A stretch of DNA of 64,000 bases from an uncultured Lachnospiraceae bacterium (GTDB lineage Bacteria; Bacillota; Clostridia; Lachnospirales; Lachnospiraceae), in contig ONHF01000002.1 of NCBI GenBank assembly GCA_900317555.1, positions 1-64,000 of the forward strand, given 5' to 3'. The notes beneath the pieces are model-generated. The model ran no database searches and was not told the DNA's origin. It saw nothing but the letters and a program-made list of their open reading frames with translations. Of the stretch, positions 16,539-24,508 are shown in pieces (position 1 is the stretch's first letter; every line of letters begins with the position of its first letter). A program made the translations under genes and the position numbers.

Positions 16539-18155
16539 TTATTTCACCGGTATGCCGTACTTTCTGCAGAGGTCATTAATCTCTTTCGTAAACTGATCCA
16601 GCTCCTTGTTCGGAAGTCCTCTGCCTGCCTCAATGACTTCATCCAGCCGCTTTTTGGCAATTGTCAGCTTTGTGAACGAGCTGGAAGCCGCCCGTACGTT
16701 TCCTTCTCCATGCGGAACGGGAACCGGCTTCGCGATGCGGATGAATTCACCTTTCAGGAGGTCATATTTCGTCCCGGAATACGGTGCCATCGCGTGCATT
16801 CCGTGCTCCTCCTGAAGACACTGCGCAAAAGATTCCGCCACGGCGTCATCGCCATGCACGACAAATACCTGCTTCGGTTTTGTCCGGAAGGCGCCGATCC
16901 ATTCCAGAAGGCCGTTCTTGTCCGCATGGCCCGAAAGGCCGTCCATGACAAGGATCTCGGCCCGCACAGAGAAAGTCTCTCCGAAAATTTTCACTTCCGG
17001 GGCGCCGTCCGTGAGCCTTCTGCCAAGACTCCCTTCCGCCTGATATCCGACGAACAGAATCGCCGAATCCGGTCTCGAGATATTGTACTTTAAATGGTGC
17101 TTGATTCTTCCGGCGTCGCACATGCCGGAAGCGCTGATGATGACCTTCGGTTCATCGTCGTTATTGATCGCGATCGATTCCTCCTGCGTAATCGTAAGGT
17201 GCAGGTTCGGGAACGTAATCGGGTTGATGCCGGCATTGACCATTTTCATGGCATCCTCGTCAAAACAGCTCCCCCTGCACTCCTCAAACACACTCGTTGC
17301 CTCGACGGCCATCGGACTGTCGACATAAACCGGGAAGTCCGGCAGCTCCGGAATCATGTTGTTCATTTTAATCTGCCGGATAAAATACAGTATAACCTGT
17401 GTCCGTCCGACCGCAAACGCGGGAATTACAAGATTGCCGCCTCTTAACAGCGTCTTCCGGATCGCGTCGGCAAGCTCCAGCACATGATCTCCCTTTGCCT
17501 TCTCGTGCAGACGGTCTCCGTAGGTTGACTCCATGACGACGTAGTCTGCCTCGTCCGTCATTTTCGGATCCCGCAGAAGCGGCTGGTTTTTATTCCCGAT
17601 ATCGCCCGAAAAAACAATCTTTCTCTCTTCACCGTTCTCCGTAAGCCACAGCTCGATGCTGGCCGAGCCCAGAAGATGCCCGATGTCGGTAAAGCGGAAA
17701 CGGATGCCTTCGCAGAGCGGAACGATCTGATCGTACGGATAAGCCTTGAAAAGCCTGACCGCATTCATCGCGTCTTCCATTGTGTATACCGGCTGTACAG
17801 CCGTAAAGTCTCCGCGCTTTGCCGCCTTTCTCTTCGCATATTCCGCTTCCTGCGCCTGAATATGCGCACTGTCGCGGAGCATGATGTCGCACAGGTCTTT
17901 TGTGGCTTCCGTCGATATGACCGGTCCTCTGTAGCCGTCGTGATAGAGCTTCGGCAGCATGCCCGTATGGTCAATGTGCGCATGCGTAATCAGCACATAG
18001 TCGATATTGGAAGGATTGACCGGCAGCGGCTGATTTACGAAATCATCATGCCCCTGTTCCATACCGCAGTCGATCAGGATGTTTTTGCCTGCCGCGCGAA
18101 GGAAATGACAGCTTCCCGTCACCTCATGATCCGCGCCGATGAATGTAAGTTCCAT
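16539..18155 (-). CDS. MBL-fold/beta-CASP hydrolase with RNA-specificity domain
   Basis: The 538-residue protein contains the metallo-beta-lactamase zinc motif THAHIDHTG (HxHxDH), later metal ligands in DIGHLLGSAS and FSGDIGN, a beta-CASP region (VIPAFAVGRTQVILYFI, YVDSPMAVEAT) and a C-terminal RNA-metabolising motif (VIISASGMCDAGRI, DGLSGHADKNGLLEW). This is the CPSF73/Ysh1-like family found in many clostridia, probably a ribonuclease, though bacterial members are poorly studied. The start at 18155 (MELTFIGADHEVTG) has GGGAGG directly upstream, with a short spacer; nine upstream codons are not family-like. It is the first gene of the run down to the foldase. Confidence 0.9.
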   Translation of the reverse strand: MELTFIGADHEVTGSCHFLRAAGKNILIDCGMEQGHDDFVNQPLPVNPSNIDYVLITHAHIDHTGMLPKLYHDGYRGPVISTEATKDLCDIMLRDSAHIQAQEAEYAKRKAAKRGDFTAVQPVYTMEDAMNAVRLFKAYPYDQIVPLCEGIRFRFTDIGHLLGSASIELWLTENGEERKIVFSGDIGNKNQPLLRDPKMTDEADYVVMESTYGDRLHEKAKGDHVLELADAIRKTLLRGGNLVIPAFAVGRTQVILYFIRQIKMNNMIPELPDFPVYVDSPMAVEATSVFEECRGSCFDEDAMKMVNAGINPITFPNLHLTITQEESIAINNDDEPKVIISASGMCDAGRIKHHLKYNISRPDSAILFVGYQAEGSLGRRLTDGAPEVKIFGETFSVRAEILVMDGLSGHADKNGLLEWIGAFRTKPKQVFVVHGDDAVAESFAQCLQEEHGMHAMAPYSGTKYDLLKGEFIRIAKPVPVPHGEGNVRAASSSFTKLTIAKKRLDEVIEAGRGLPNKELDQFTKEINDLCRKYGIPVK

Positions 18156-18225
18156 AAAACCTCCCTTTGCGGCCGCCGCCACGCTGTGCCGGTTCCCCCG
18201 GCCCGCCCCCCGGGCTGCTTCTTCC

Positions 18226-18263
18226 GCCGCATGTCTTACAGAAACTATTGTAAAACATGCGGC
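18226..18263. repeat. 15-bp inverted repeat in the MBL/HicB divergent region
   Basis: GCCGCATGTCTTACA (18226-18240) and its complement (18249-18263) surround an 8-base loop, with a single mismatch that becomes a G-U pair in RNA. It sits between divergent genes upstream of the MBL hydrolase. It could be an operator, a leader hairpin, or a plus-strand terminator (ATTTTT follows). Confidence 0.65.
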
Positions 18264-18305
18264 GCCATTTTTGTAGCAGATTACCGCAAGCTCCCGGCAC
18301 CGGCG

Positions 18306-18334
18306 TTGAAAGGGTCCCGATAATGTCGTATACT
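18306..18334 (+). promoter_or_regulatory. Sigma-A promoter of the HicB-like gene
   Basis: TTGAAA (18306-18311), a 17-base spacer and TATACT (18329-18334) lie 35 bases before the ATG, which itself has AAGGAGG. This supports independent expression of the orphan gene. Confidence 0.75.
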
Positions 18335-18368
18335 TTCACAGGAGAATTTATACAAGGAGGCAGGAGTC

Positions 18369-18656
18369 ATGACAATAACATACCCCGCTGTCTTCCGACA
18401 GAAAGAAGACGGCTCTTATGACGGATATTTCCCGGATCTTACCGGATGCAGATTTGAAGGAAAGACACTGGATGATGCCAGAAATGACGCGATCGAAGCC
18501 GAGCACAGCTGGATCGAACTCGAAATTGACGAGATGGAGGACGGCGCTTTCCCGGATCTTCCGTTCGTGAGCCACCACGAGGACATTGCGACCGGCGACC
18601 ATGAATTTGTGCAGGACATTTCCGTCATCATTCATCTGGGTGTCGGTTACTACTGA
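18369..18656 (+). CDS. HicB-family antitoxin-like protein, no HicA partner
   Basis: The 95-residue protein has the HicB fold signature: Y-P-A-V-F-x-x-x-E-D-G-S-Y-D-G-Y-F-P-D-L-T-G-C, then the G-K-T-L-D-D-A helix, a partly degenerate RNase-H-like half. In toxin-antitoxin pairs HicB neutralises the mRNA interferase HicA, encoded next to it. Here there is no HicA-like (about 60 residue, double-stranded-RNA-binding) ORF on either side: the MBL gene is upstream and divergent, and a terminator follows. It is thus a solitary HicB-like protein, as is common in Lachnospiraceae, possibly a stand-alone regulator. The RBS AAGGAGG is strong. Confidence 0.85.
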   Translation: MTITYPAVFRQKEDGSYDGYFPDLTGCRFEGKTLDDARNDAIEAEHSWIELEIDEMEDGAFPDLPFVSHHEDIATGDHEFVQDISVIIHLGVGYY

Positions 18657-18676
18657 AGATCAGGGTCTTTTACAAG

Positions 18677-18722
18677 GGCTTTCCGCAGGCTGCTGTTCGG
18701 CACTTCGCGGAAAGCCTTATTA
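18677..18722 (+). terminator. Terminator after the HicB-like gene
   Basis: GGCTTTCCGC (18677-18686) pairs with GCGGAAAGCC (18707-18716), followed by TTATTATGA. It lies 20 bases after the HicB-like stop and confirms a monocistronic unit. Confidence 0.7.
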
Positions 18723-18766
18723 TGACTGCCGCTGTTCTGGGGCAGGACAGGCGCCCGGTACCGGAT

Positions 18767-19495
18767 TCACCGTGTGCGCAGCTCCTGTATCTCCTGATCT
18801 GTCAGTTTTCTGTACTCACCCGGCATAAGCTCCGGATCAAGCTGCAGCGGGCCGAAGGAGATTCTCTTTAAATACTTCACTTCTCTGCCGCCGCCAAGCG
18901 CCGCCACCATCTTTCTGATCTGATGAAATTTACCTTCCTGAATCGTAATCCGCACTTTTGCGGCATCCCCGGAAACAATTTCCATACGGGCAGGCAGCGC
19001 CGTCAGGTTCTGATCAAATTGAATTCCCTTTTGAAACTTTTCAATATCTTCCCGCGTGACGGGTACCGTCAGCTCCGCGTAGTACGTCTTGTCAACATGG
19101 CTCGCGGGAGCAAGCAGCCGGTGTGCGAGCTGTCCGTCATTGGAAATAAGAAGCAGACCTTCCGTATCCTTGTCCAGACGGCCGACAGGCGCAAGGTCCC
19201 GTCTGCGCCATCCGCCCTCTCCGTCATCTTCCATCAGGTCCAGAACTGTTTTCTGCCGTTTATCAACCGTTGCGGTCAAAACGCCGGCAGGCTTATTCAT
19301 CATATAATACTCAAAGACATGGTATTCGACCGGCTCTCCGAAATAAGTAACTTCCGGTGCCGCCGTCTCATCCAGCAGAAATCCCGGATCCCGCACCGGC
19401 TCTCCGCCCACGAGGACGGCGCCGCCCCGGATGTTCTTTTTGATTTCGCTGCGCGTGCCGGCGCCCATATCCGCAAGAAACTTGTCCAGCCGCAT
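18767..19495 (-). CDS. RsuA-family 16S/23S rRNA pseudouridine synthase
   Basis: The 242-residue protein begins with an S4 RNA-binding domain (MRLDKFLADMGAGTRSEIKK) followed by a pseudouridine synthase core. The catalytic aspartate lies in the motif GRLDKDTEGLLLISNDG. Further motifs are YYMMNKPAGVLTAT and EGKFHQIRKM. It isomerises specific uridines in rRNA; the exact site cannot be told from sequence. The start at 19495 has AAGGAG immediately upstream; an open frame extends back 30 codons with no domain similarity. It follows DAHP synthase by about 90 bases. Confidence 0.92.
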   Translation of the reverse strand: MRLDKFLADMGAGTRSEIKKNIRGGAVLVGGEPVRDPGFLLDETAAPEVTYFGEPVEYHVFEYYMMNKPAGVLTATVDKRQKTVLDLMEDDGEGGWRRRDLAPVGRLDKDTEGLLLISNDGQLAHRLLAPASHVDKTYYAELTVPVTREDIEKFQKGIQFDQNLTALPARMEIVSGDAAKVRITIQEGKFHQIRKMVAALGGGREVKYLKRISFGPLQLDPELMPGEYRKLTDQEIQELRTR

Positions 19496-19585
19496 TTTAC
19501 TCCTTTCCGTGCCAGTGCCGCATGACGCAGACCGCTGCCCGTTACCGTTTTGCGGCCCGGCCGGGCTTTCACAGGGGTTTTCCAC

Positions 19586-20620
19586 TTACAGCTGGTCTGC
19601 CAGTTCGAGAATCAGCCTCTCTGATTTCCTCCAGCCAAGGCATGGATCGGTAATGGATTTTCCATACACACCGTCGCCGATTTTCTGGTTCCCGTCCACG
19701 AGATAACTCTCGATCATCAGGCCTTTCACAAGTCCCCGGATTTCCTCCGATACATGCATGCTGTGGAGGACATCCTTGGCAATGCGGATCTGCTCCATAT
19801 ATCTTTTACCGGAGTTATTGTGATTGCAGTCAATAATGACTGCCGGATTTAATAGTCCCAGCTTGTCATACTGCTCTTTGAGATCCGTCAGATCCTCATA
19901 GTGGTAGTTCGGATGGCTGCGGCCGTACCGGTCGACATACCCGCGCAGAATCGCATGCGCCAGAGGATTGCCGGTCGTCCTGACCTCCCAGCCCCTGTAA
20001 ACGAACGTCTGCGGATTCTGCGCCGCGATAATGGCATTCATCATGACAGAAAGATCGCCGCCGGTCGGATTTTTCATGCCTGCCGGAATACCGATGCCGC
20101 TTGCGACCATCCGGTGCTGCTGGTCTTCAACCGACCTCGCGCCGATCGCCACATAAGCGAGCAGATCAGAAAGATACCGGTGGTTTTCCGGATACAGCAT
20201 CTCCTCGGCGCAGGTAAAGCCCGTCTGCGTCGCGACACGGGTGTGCATCTGACGGATCGCAATGATGCCTGCCAGCATGTCTTCTGCCTTCTCCGGATCC
20301 GGCTGGTGCAGCATCCCCTTATATCCGACGCCCTTTGTGCGCGGTTTATTCGTATAAACTCTCGGAATGATGAATATCTTGTCTTTCACCTTCTCCTGCA
20401 CGCGGGCAAGCCTTGTCATGTATTCGAGAACAGCATCTTCCCGGTCCGCCGAACATGGGCCGATAATCAGCAGAAACCGTTTGTCTTTCCCCGTGAATAT
20501 ATCTTCGATTTCCTGATCCCGCTTCTGCTTGAGCTGCTTAATGCTCTCGGGAAGCGGATACTGTGCCTTCAGCTCCTGCGGAATCGGGAGCTTCCGCACA
20601 AATTCCATCTGCATTTCCAT
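19586..20620 (-). CDS. aroF: 3-deoxy-7-phosphoheptulonate synthase (DAHP synthase, class I)
   Basis: The 344-residue enzyme condenses phosphoenolpyruvate with erythrose 4-phosphate, the first step of aromatic amino acid synthesis. It has the AroF/G/H signature: IIGPCSADREDAVLEY (metal Cys), RVYTNKPRTKGVGYKG, GARSVEDQQHR, MKNPTGGDLSVMMNA, IIDCNHNNSGK and IESYLVDGNQ. It lies just downstream of the metallophosphoesterase. No other aromatic-pathway gene is adjacent, so its feedback type (Phe, Tyr or Trp) is not evident. Confidence 0.95.
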   Translation of the reverse strand: MEMQMEFVRKLPIPQELKAQYPLPESIKQLKQKRDQEIEDIFTGKDKRFLLIIGPCSADREDAVLEYMTRLARVQEKVKDKIFIIPRVYTNKPRTKGVGYKGMLHQPDPEKAEDMLAGIIAIRQMHTRVATQTGFTCAEEMLYPENHRYLSDLLAYVAIGARSVEDQQHRMVASGIGIPAGMKNPTGGDLSVMMNAIIAAQNPQTFVYRGWEVRTTGNPLAHAILRGYVDRYGRSHPNYHYEDLTDLKEQYDKLGLLNPAVIIDCNHNNSGKRYMEQIRIAKDVLHSMHVSEEIRGLVKGLMIESYLVDGNQKIGDGVYGKSITDPCLGWRKSERLILELADQL

Positions 20621-20676
20621 AATGATTCTTTACTCCAGGATTACAATATGCACCGGTGTTCCCCGGCGCCCCGTAT

Positions 20677-21369
20677 TCAGAACGAATGCCTGCGCCTGCT
20701 GGTAATCGATACGTAGAGATCATACAGAGCCGAACCTGTTTTGCCGTGCGCAGGATGCTCGTCCTCTCCGATTTCCACGATATGTGACGCATAGGCATTG
20801 ATCATCCGTGTTCCGCAGGGATGCGTGCATTCCCTCTGAAACTTACCGCTGCGGTAATTTGCGTGCACATGCCCGTAGAACATATATTTCGGCTTCCATT
20901 TCTCAAGAAGCGAATTGAAGCAGTCAAAGCCCATATGCGGCAGATCATCCATGTCTCCGTACCCCCGCGCCGGAGAATGTGTGACAAGAATATCAAAGCC
21001 GTTGTGAAGTGCTATCATCCGGTTCAGCTTCCGGATTCTCTGCCGCATTTCCTCCTCCGTATACATGCACGGATTTGTCGGATGGTACCGCATGCTGCCG
21101 CCGAGCCCCAGAACCCGCAGGCCTTTATAATCATAGATCCTGTCATCAATGTCAATACAGCCTTCCGGCGGCATTGACAGATAGTTTTTATCGTGGTTGC
21201 CCTTGACATAAAGCAGCGGACAGTTGACCATCGTTTCCAGAAATTCAAGATATCTGTGATTCAGATCCCCGCAGGAGATGATGAGGTCGACGCCTCTTGT
21301 CTTCTCCGGATCGTAGTATTCTCCAAGACTCTTTACTTCTTCATCTGCCAGAATCAGCACCTTCATCAT
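20677..21369 (-). CDS. Metallophosphoesterase with altered first motif
   Basis: The 230-residue protein keeps the metallophosphoesterase motifs GDLNHRYLEFLE (GD), VKGNHDKNY (GNHD), VTHSPARGYGD and YGHVHANYRS (GHxH). The usual first motif D-x-H is replaced by ADEEV, so one metal ligand changes from His to an acidic residue. Its substrate is unknown. It is separated by 17 bases from the upstream BMP-domain gene, so the two are cotranscribed. The start is M1 or M2 (three bases apart). Confidence 0.82.
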   Translation of the reverse strand: MMKVLILADEEVKSLGEYYDPEKTRGVDLIISCGDLNHRYLEFLETMVNCPLLYVKGNHDKNYLSMPPEGCIDIDDRIYDYKGLRVLGLGGSMRYHPTNPCMYTEEEMRQRIRKLNRMIALHNGFDILVTHSPARGYGDMDDLPHMGFDCFNSLLEKWKPKYMFYGHVHANYRSGKFQRECTHPCGTRMINAYASHIVEIGEDEHPAHGKTGSALYDLYVSITSRRRHSF

Positions 21370-21386
21370 GTAACCCCAACAAAGCC

Positions 21387-23306
21387 TCAGTCTTCGTTAA
21401 CCCCCGCGATACTCACGACATCGCCCGCCTCCGCGCGAAGCTCCTGTTTCTGCGGAATGGAGCCGTCAATGTTGTCGCACAGCCAGTTCATCGTGATGAT
21501 TTCCTCGTTGGTCAGTCTGGGGCTGTCTTCCTTCCGGATAACGCCTTCCTGACTTCGAAGCTCTCCGTCGAACGGACTGATTCCTTCCGTGATGATGCCG
21601 CCCCGCAGGAGACGTACGAGCTTCTGCGAATAATACGGCAGCTTTTCGGAAAGGATCACATCGATGACGCCTGCCGACATTCCCCACCAGTAAGACATGG
21701 CCTGCTCGGCGCCTTTGGCAGCCTTGTCATATGTTCCGTCCAGAATTGTTTTCACAAGAAGTTCATAGTAACGCCCCCAGTTCAGGACCGGGAAAGCCAG
21801 ATTGGTCACAGTTCCGTCCGGTTCCATCTGATAGATGCCGTACTCTCTGGACGGTTCCTGCGGCTTGATGATGTCCTGCCCCGAAATCACGGTGATTCCT
21901 TCCTGTGCGAATTCCTTCTTCCAGTCTGTTCCGATCTGTGTTGACCACTTCAGTTCGATTCTTGCCTTCGGGTCAACCAGCGAAGCGCCGACCGCGAACG
22001 CGTTGATATTCGCGATTGTACCATACAGCGGATAGTCGGCGACATATCCGATCTTATGACTGTCCGCGACGCTTGCTGCGAGCGCCCCCATGACAAACTT
22101 TGCTTCATACATCCGCCCGTAATAATTGCGGACCGCGTTATGAGAAAGATTCACCGAGCAGTTTAAAAAACGGATATCCGGATAATGAATTGCCGAGCGC
22201 AGCGTTTCCGGCATCTGCTCGGGCGAAGTCGTGAAAACAACGCCGTCCCCGTCGGCCGCCGCCGCGTCAATGGCTCTCCTGATCTTCTCGTCCGTATCGC
22301 AGTTCTCGAAACAGATTGTATCAACCGCGCCGTCAAAACACTCCTGCAGATGATTTCTCCCGAGCTCATGACCGTAAATCCAGCCGGAGTCGTCCGGACT
22401 CTTCGTATACAGGAAAGCCGCGCGCAGCGGGTTCTCCTTCGTATAGGTCTTCGGGCGCCGGAGAATATCAAAGATGCCGCTGCCCGCCGTCTGAATATCT
22501 TCCGGCTTTTCGACAAGCTTGACATTGTCGGCATTTGTTTCGGTCATAAATTCATTCCGAAGCTTCGAAACCCGTTCGGAGAGTACCGCATCCGGCTCGT
22601 CCATCAGGCTTTGCAGAGGATAAACCGTGAGATAGACAAGGAACGCATCGCCTTCTGTCGTATCTTCCTGCTTGCCGTTTTTCGACCGGTAAACCCGCAG
22701 AAAATTCGCGTAGCCCGCCTTGACATCCTCCATGACGGCGTCCGGCCACGGGTGCTCGAGATCCTGACCGATCAGCCCCGCGAATTTTCTGTACGAGCCT
22801 TCTTTGGAAAAAAGAATGTCATATAAAGGACAAACCTTGAAGTAATCCAGAAATTCAAAATAGCCCTTATTCTCCTCGGTTCTCTTCGGCAGTACGCGGA
22901 TGACATCCGCGGCGATAAACGCAACACCACTGTAACGGCAGACCGAAACTCTCTTGTTTCCTTCCTGAACGTAAAAACGGTTCAGATATTCATATGCCTT
23001 GATCGGATCGTGCAGGCCTTCCTGCAGCTGGGAATCATAGAGCAGGGACCATTTGGTCGCAAATTCCGACTTCGGACCTAAAATCGGCATAAAGTTCGTC
23101 GAAAACGTATTGGTCCGTCCGCTCGTCTTTGTCCCGACTACCTTTTCGATCGGCAGATCGACAATGCCGATCGGCACTTCCGCCAGTGTGTCTATATCTT
23201 TAAGAATTTCATCCAGAACCGGCGGATATGGATAGCGGCCTTCCGCTATCGCTTTTCTGTATTCTCTCTGGCCGATTCTGCAGGCGTTTTCGTAATCTTC
23301 AATCAT
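21387..23306 (-). CDS. Cytoplasmic-looking BMP/PnrA-type ligand-binding protein with N-terminal ParB-like segment
   Basis: The 639-residue protein has two parts. The C-terminal half (about residues 320-570) is a BMP-family periplasmic-binding fold: AAFLYTKSPDDSGWIYGHELGR, GDGVVFTTSPEQM, AKFVMGALAASVADSHKIGYVADYPLYGTIANINAFAVGAS. The N-terminal half has FYVQEGNKRVSVCRY, which resembles the E-G-N-x-R motif of ParB/Srx-like domains. There is no signal peptide or lipobox, and no ABC permease or ATPase nearby. BMP proteins normally bind nucleosides outside the cell; this one looks intracellular. The start at 23306 has AAAGGAG. Uridine phosphorylase lies upstream, but a strong terminator separates them. 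Confidence 0.85.
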   Translation of the reverse strand: MIEDYENACRIGQREYRKAIAEGRYPYPPVLDEILKDIDTLAEVPIGIVDLPIEKVVGTKTSGRTNTFSTNFMPILGPKSEFATKWSLLYDSQLQEGLHDPIKAYEYLNRFYVQEGNKRVSVCRYSGVAFIAADVIRVLPKRTEENKGYFEFLDYFKVCPLYDILFSKEGSYRKFAGLIGQDLEHPWPDAVMEDVKAGYANFLRVYRSKNGKQEDTTEGDAFLVYLTVYPLQSLMDEPDAVLSERVSKLRNEFMTETNADNVKLVEKPEDIQTAGSGIFDILRRPKTYTKENPLRAAFLYTKSPDDSGWIYGHELGRNHLQECFDGAVDTICFENCDTDEKIRRAIDAAAADGDGVVFTTSPEQMPETLRSAIHYPDIRFLNCSVNLSHNAVRNYYGRMYEAKFVMGALAASVADSHKIGYVADYPLYGTIANINAFAVGASLVDPKARIELKWSTQIGTDWKKEFAQEGITVISGQDIIKPQEPSREYGIYQMEPDGTVTNLAFPVLNWGRYYELLVKTILDGTYDKAAKGAEQAMSYWWGMSAGVIDVILSEKLPYYSQKLVRLLRGGIITEGISPFDGELRSQEGVIRKEDSPRLTNEEIITMNWLCDNIDGSIPQKQELRAEAGDVVSIAGVNED

Positions 23307-23360
23307 GGCTCTCTCCTTTGGAAGAACCTGTTGCCCCGCAGCTCTTCCGGTTACGACAAT

Positions 23361-23399
23361 TTTAAAGGGGGCGATGCCCCTTTGCAAGGCATCGCCCCC
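23361..23399 (-). terminator. Rho-independent terminator of udp
   Basis: A perfect 12-bp GC stem (23367-23378 with 23388-23399) is followed on the minus strand by TTTAAAATT. It lies 54 bases after the udp stop and ahead of the BMP-domain gene. Confidence 0.85.
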
Positions 23400-23452
23400 G
23401 GAATTTCCGAAAATATATTTGTTCTGCCGGCATCGCCGCGCCGGAAACAGCC

Positions 23453-24244
23453 TCAGTGAGCGCTGTCCTTTTCTGCCGCATCCTCTGCGATCAGCTTCCG
23501 GATGGCGCCGACTGCGACGCGCACAGCTGTGTCCGTGTCATGCACGACAGGATTCGGAAGTCCTTTCTTCTCTCTTTCCTGATTGGCCATCACGAGAAAA
23601 CATGACCCGCAGCGTACCCTCCTCGCCGCCGCAACCACAAAAAGTGCCGCGGATTCCATCTCGGACGCAAGGCATCCCAGACGCAGCCATGCGTTCCATT
23701 TGTTCTGCAATTCATAACCGACCGGCATACCGGCCGGATCATGCTGTCCGTAAAAGGAGTCCTTGCACTGTACTACCCCCGCATGCCACACGGTTCTCTC
23801 TTCTTTGGCCGATTCGACAAGCGCGTTTGTTACGGCAAGATCGGCTACGGCCGGAAACTCAACCGGCGCGTATTCTCTGCTGGTTCCTTCCATACGGACT
23901 GCGGCGGTCGCGATCACCGTATCGCCGCTCTTTACATCCTCCTGCATGCCGCCGCAGGTGCCGATCCGGACAAAGGTATCCGCGCCGGCTTTAATCAGCT
24001 CTTCCATGGCGATCGAAGCGGACGGCCCGCCGATGCCGGTTGATGTCACGCTGACCTTGACGCCGTCCAGATAACCGGTGTAAGTTGTGAATTCACGTAC
24101 GTCCGCGACAAGCTTCGCGCTGTCCAGATACTTCGCGATCTTCACGCACCGCTTCGGATCCCCGGGCAGAATCACATACCTGCCGACATCTCCCCTGCCA
24201 ACCTGTGTATGGTACTGTTTGCTTTCATCTTCCGAGTAATGCAT
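23453..24244 (-). CDS. udp: Uridine phosphorylase
   Basis: The 263-residue enzyme splits uridine to uracil and ribose 1-phosphate. It has the NP-I family elements [43 protein letters not shown] and [15 protein letters not shown] (the M-E-S ribose-binding motif), and the uridine-phosphorylase-type [12 protein letters not shown] segment. The start has AAGGAGG 7 bases upstream. It is flanked by a divergent acyltransferase operon and by a downstream terminator, so it is probably transcribed alone. Confidence 0.93.
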   Translation of the reverse strand: MHYSEDESKQYHTQVGRGDVGRYVILPGDPKRCVKIAKYLDSAKLVADVREFTTYTGYLDGVKVSVTSTGIGGPSASIAMEELIKAGADTFVRIGTCGGMQEDVKSGDTVIATAAVRMEGTSREYAPVEFPAVADLAVTNALVESAKEERTVWHAGVVQCKDSFYGQHDPAGMPVGYELQNKWNAWLRLGCLASEMESAALFVVAAARRVRCGSCFLVMANQEREKKGLPNPVVHDTDTAVRVAVGAIRKLIAEDAAEKDSAH

Positions 24245-24438
24245 ATCCCTGCCTCCTTATCTAATCCTGCGGCAAATGTTCTGCTGCTCTTATTATATAC
24301 GCGCGGCGGCCGGTTTGCGCAGGCTCCATACTCCATGACCCTTGACGCAGCGATTTCTGCCGCCTGTGCGACCCGACGTAACATTTTCCGCATCATGCGG
24401 GCGGCCTTCGCGATTTTTATGCCGTACTTCGCGCAATC

Positions 24439-24447
24439 TGCTATACT
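24439..24447 (+). promoter_or_regulatory. Extended -10 promoter of the acyltransferase operon
   Basis: TG-C-TATACT (24439-24447) is an extended -10; no good -35 is seen. It lies 62 bases before the acyltransferase ATG. Confidence 0.5.
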
Positions 24448-24508
24448 GGTGGCATTGCCGGGCGAAAACTTTTGCTGTCCCGGCGCAGTATTGAAGCCGG
24501 AGTAAATT

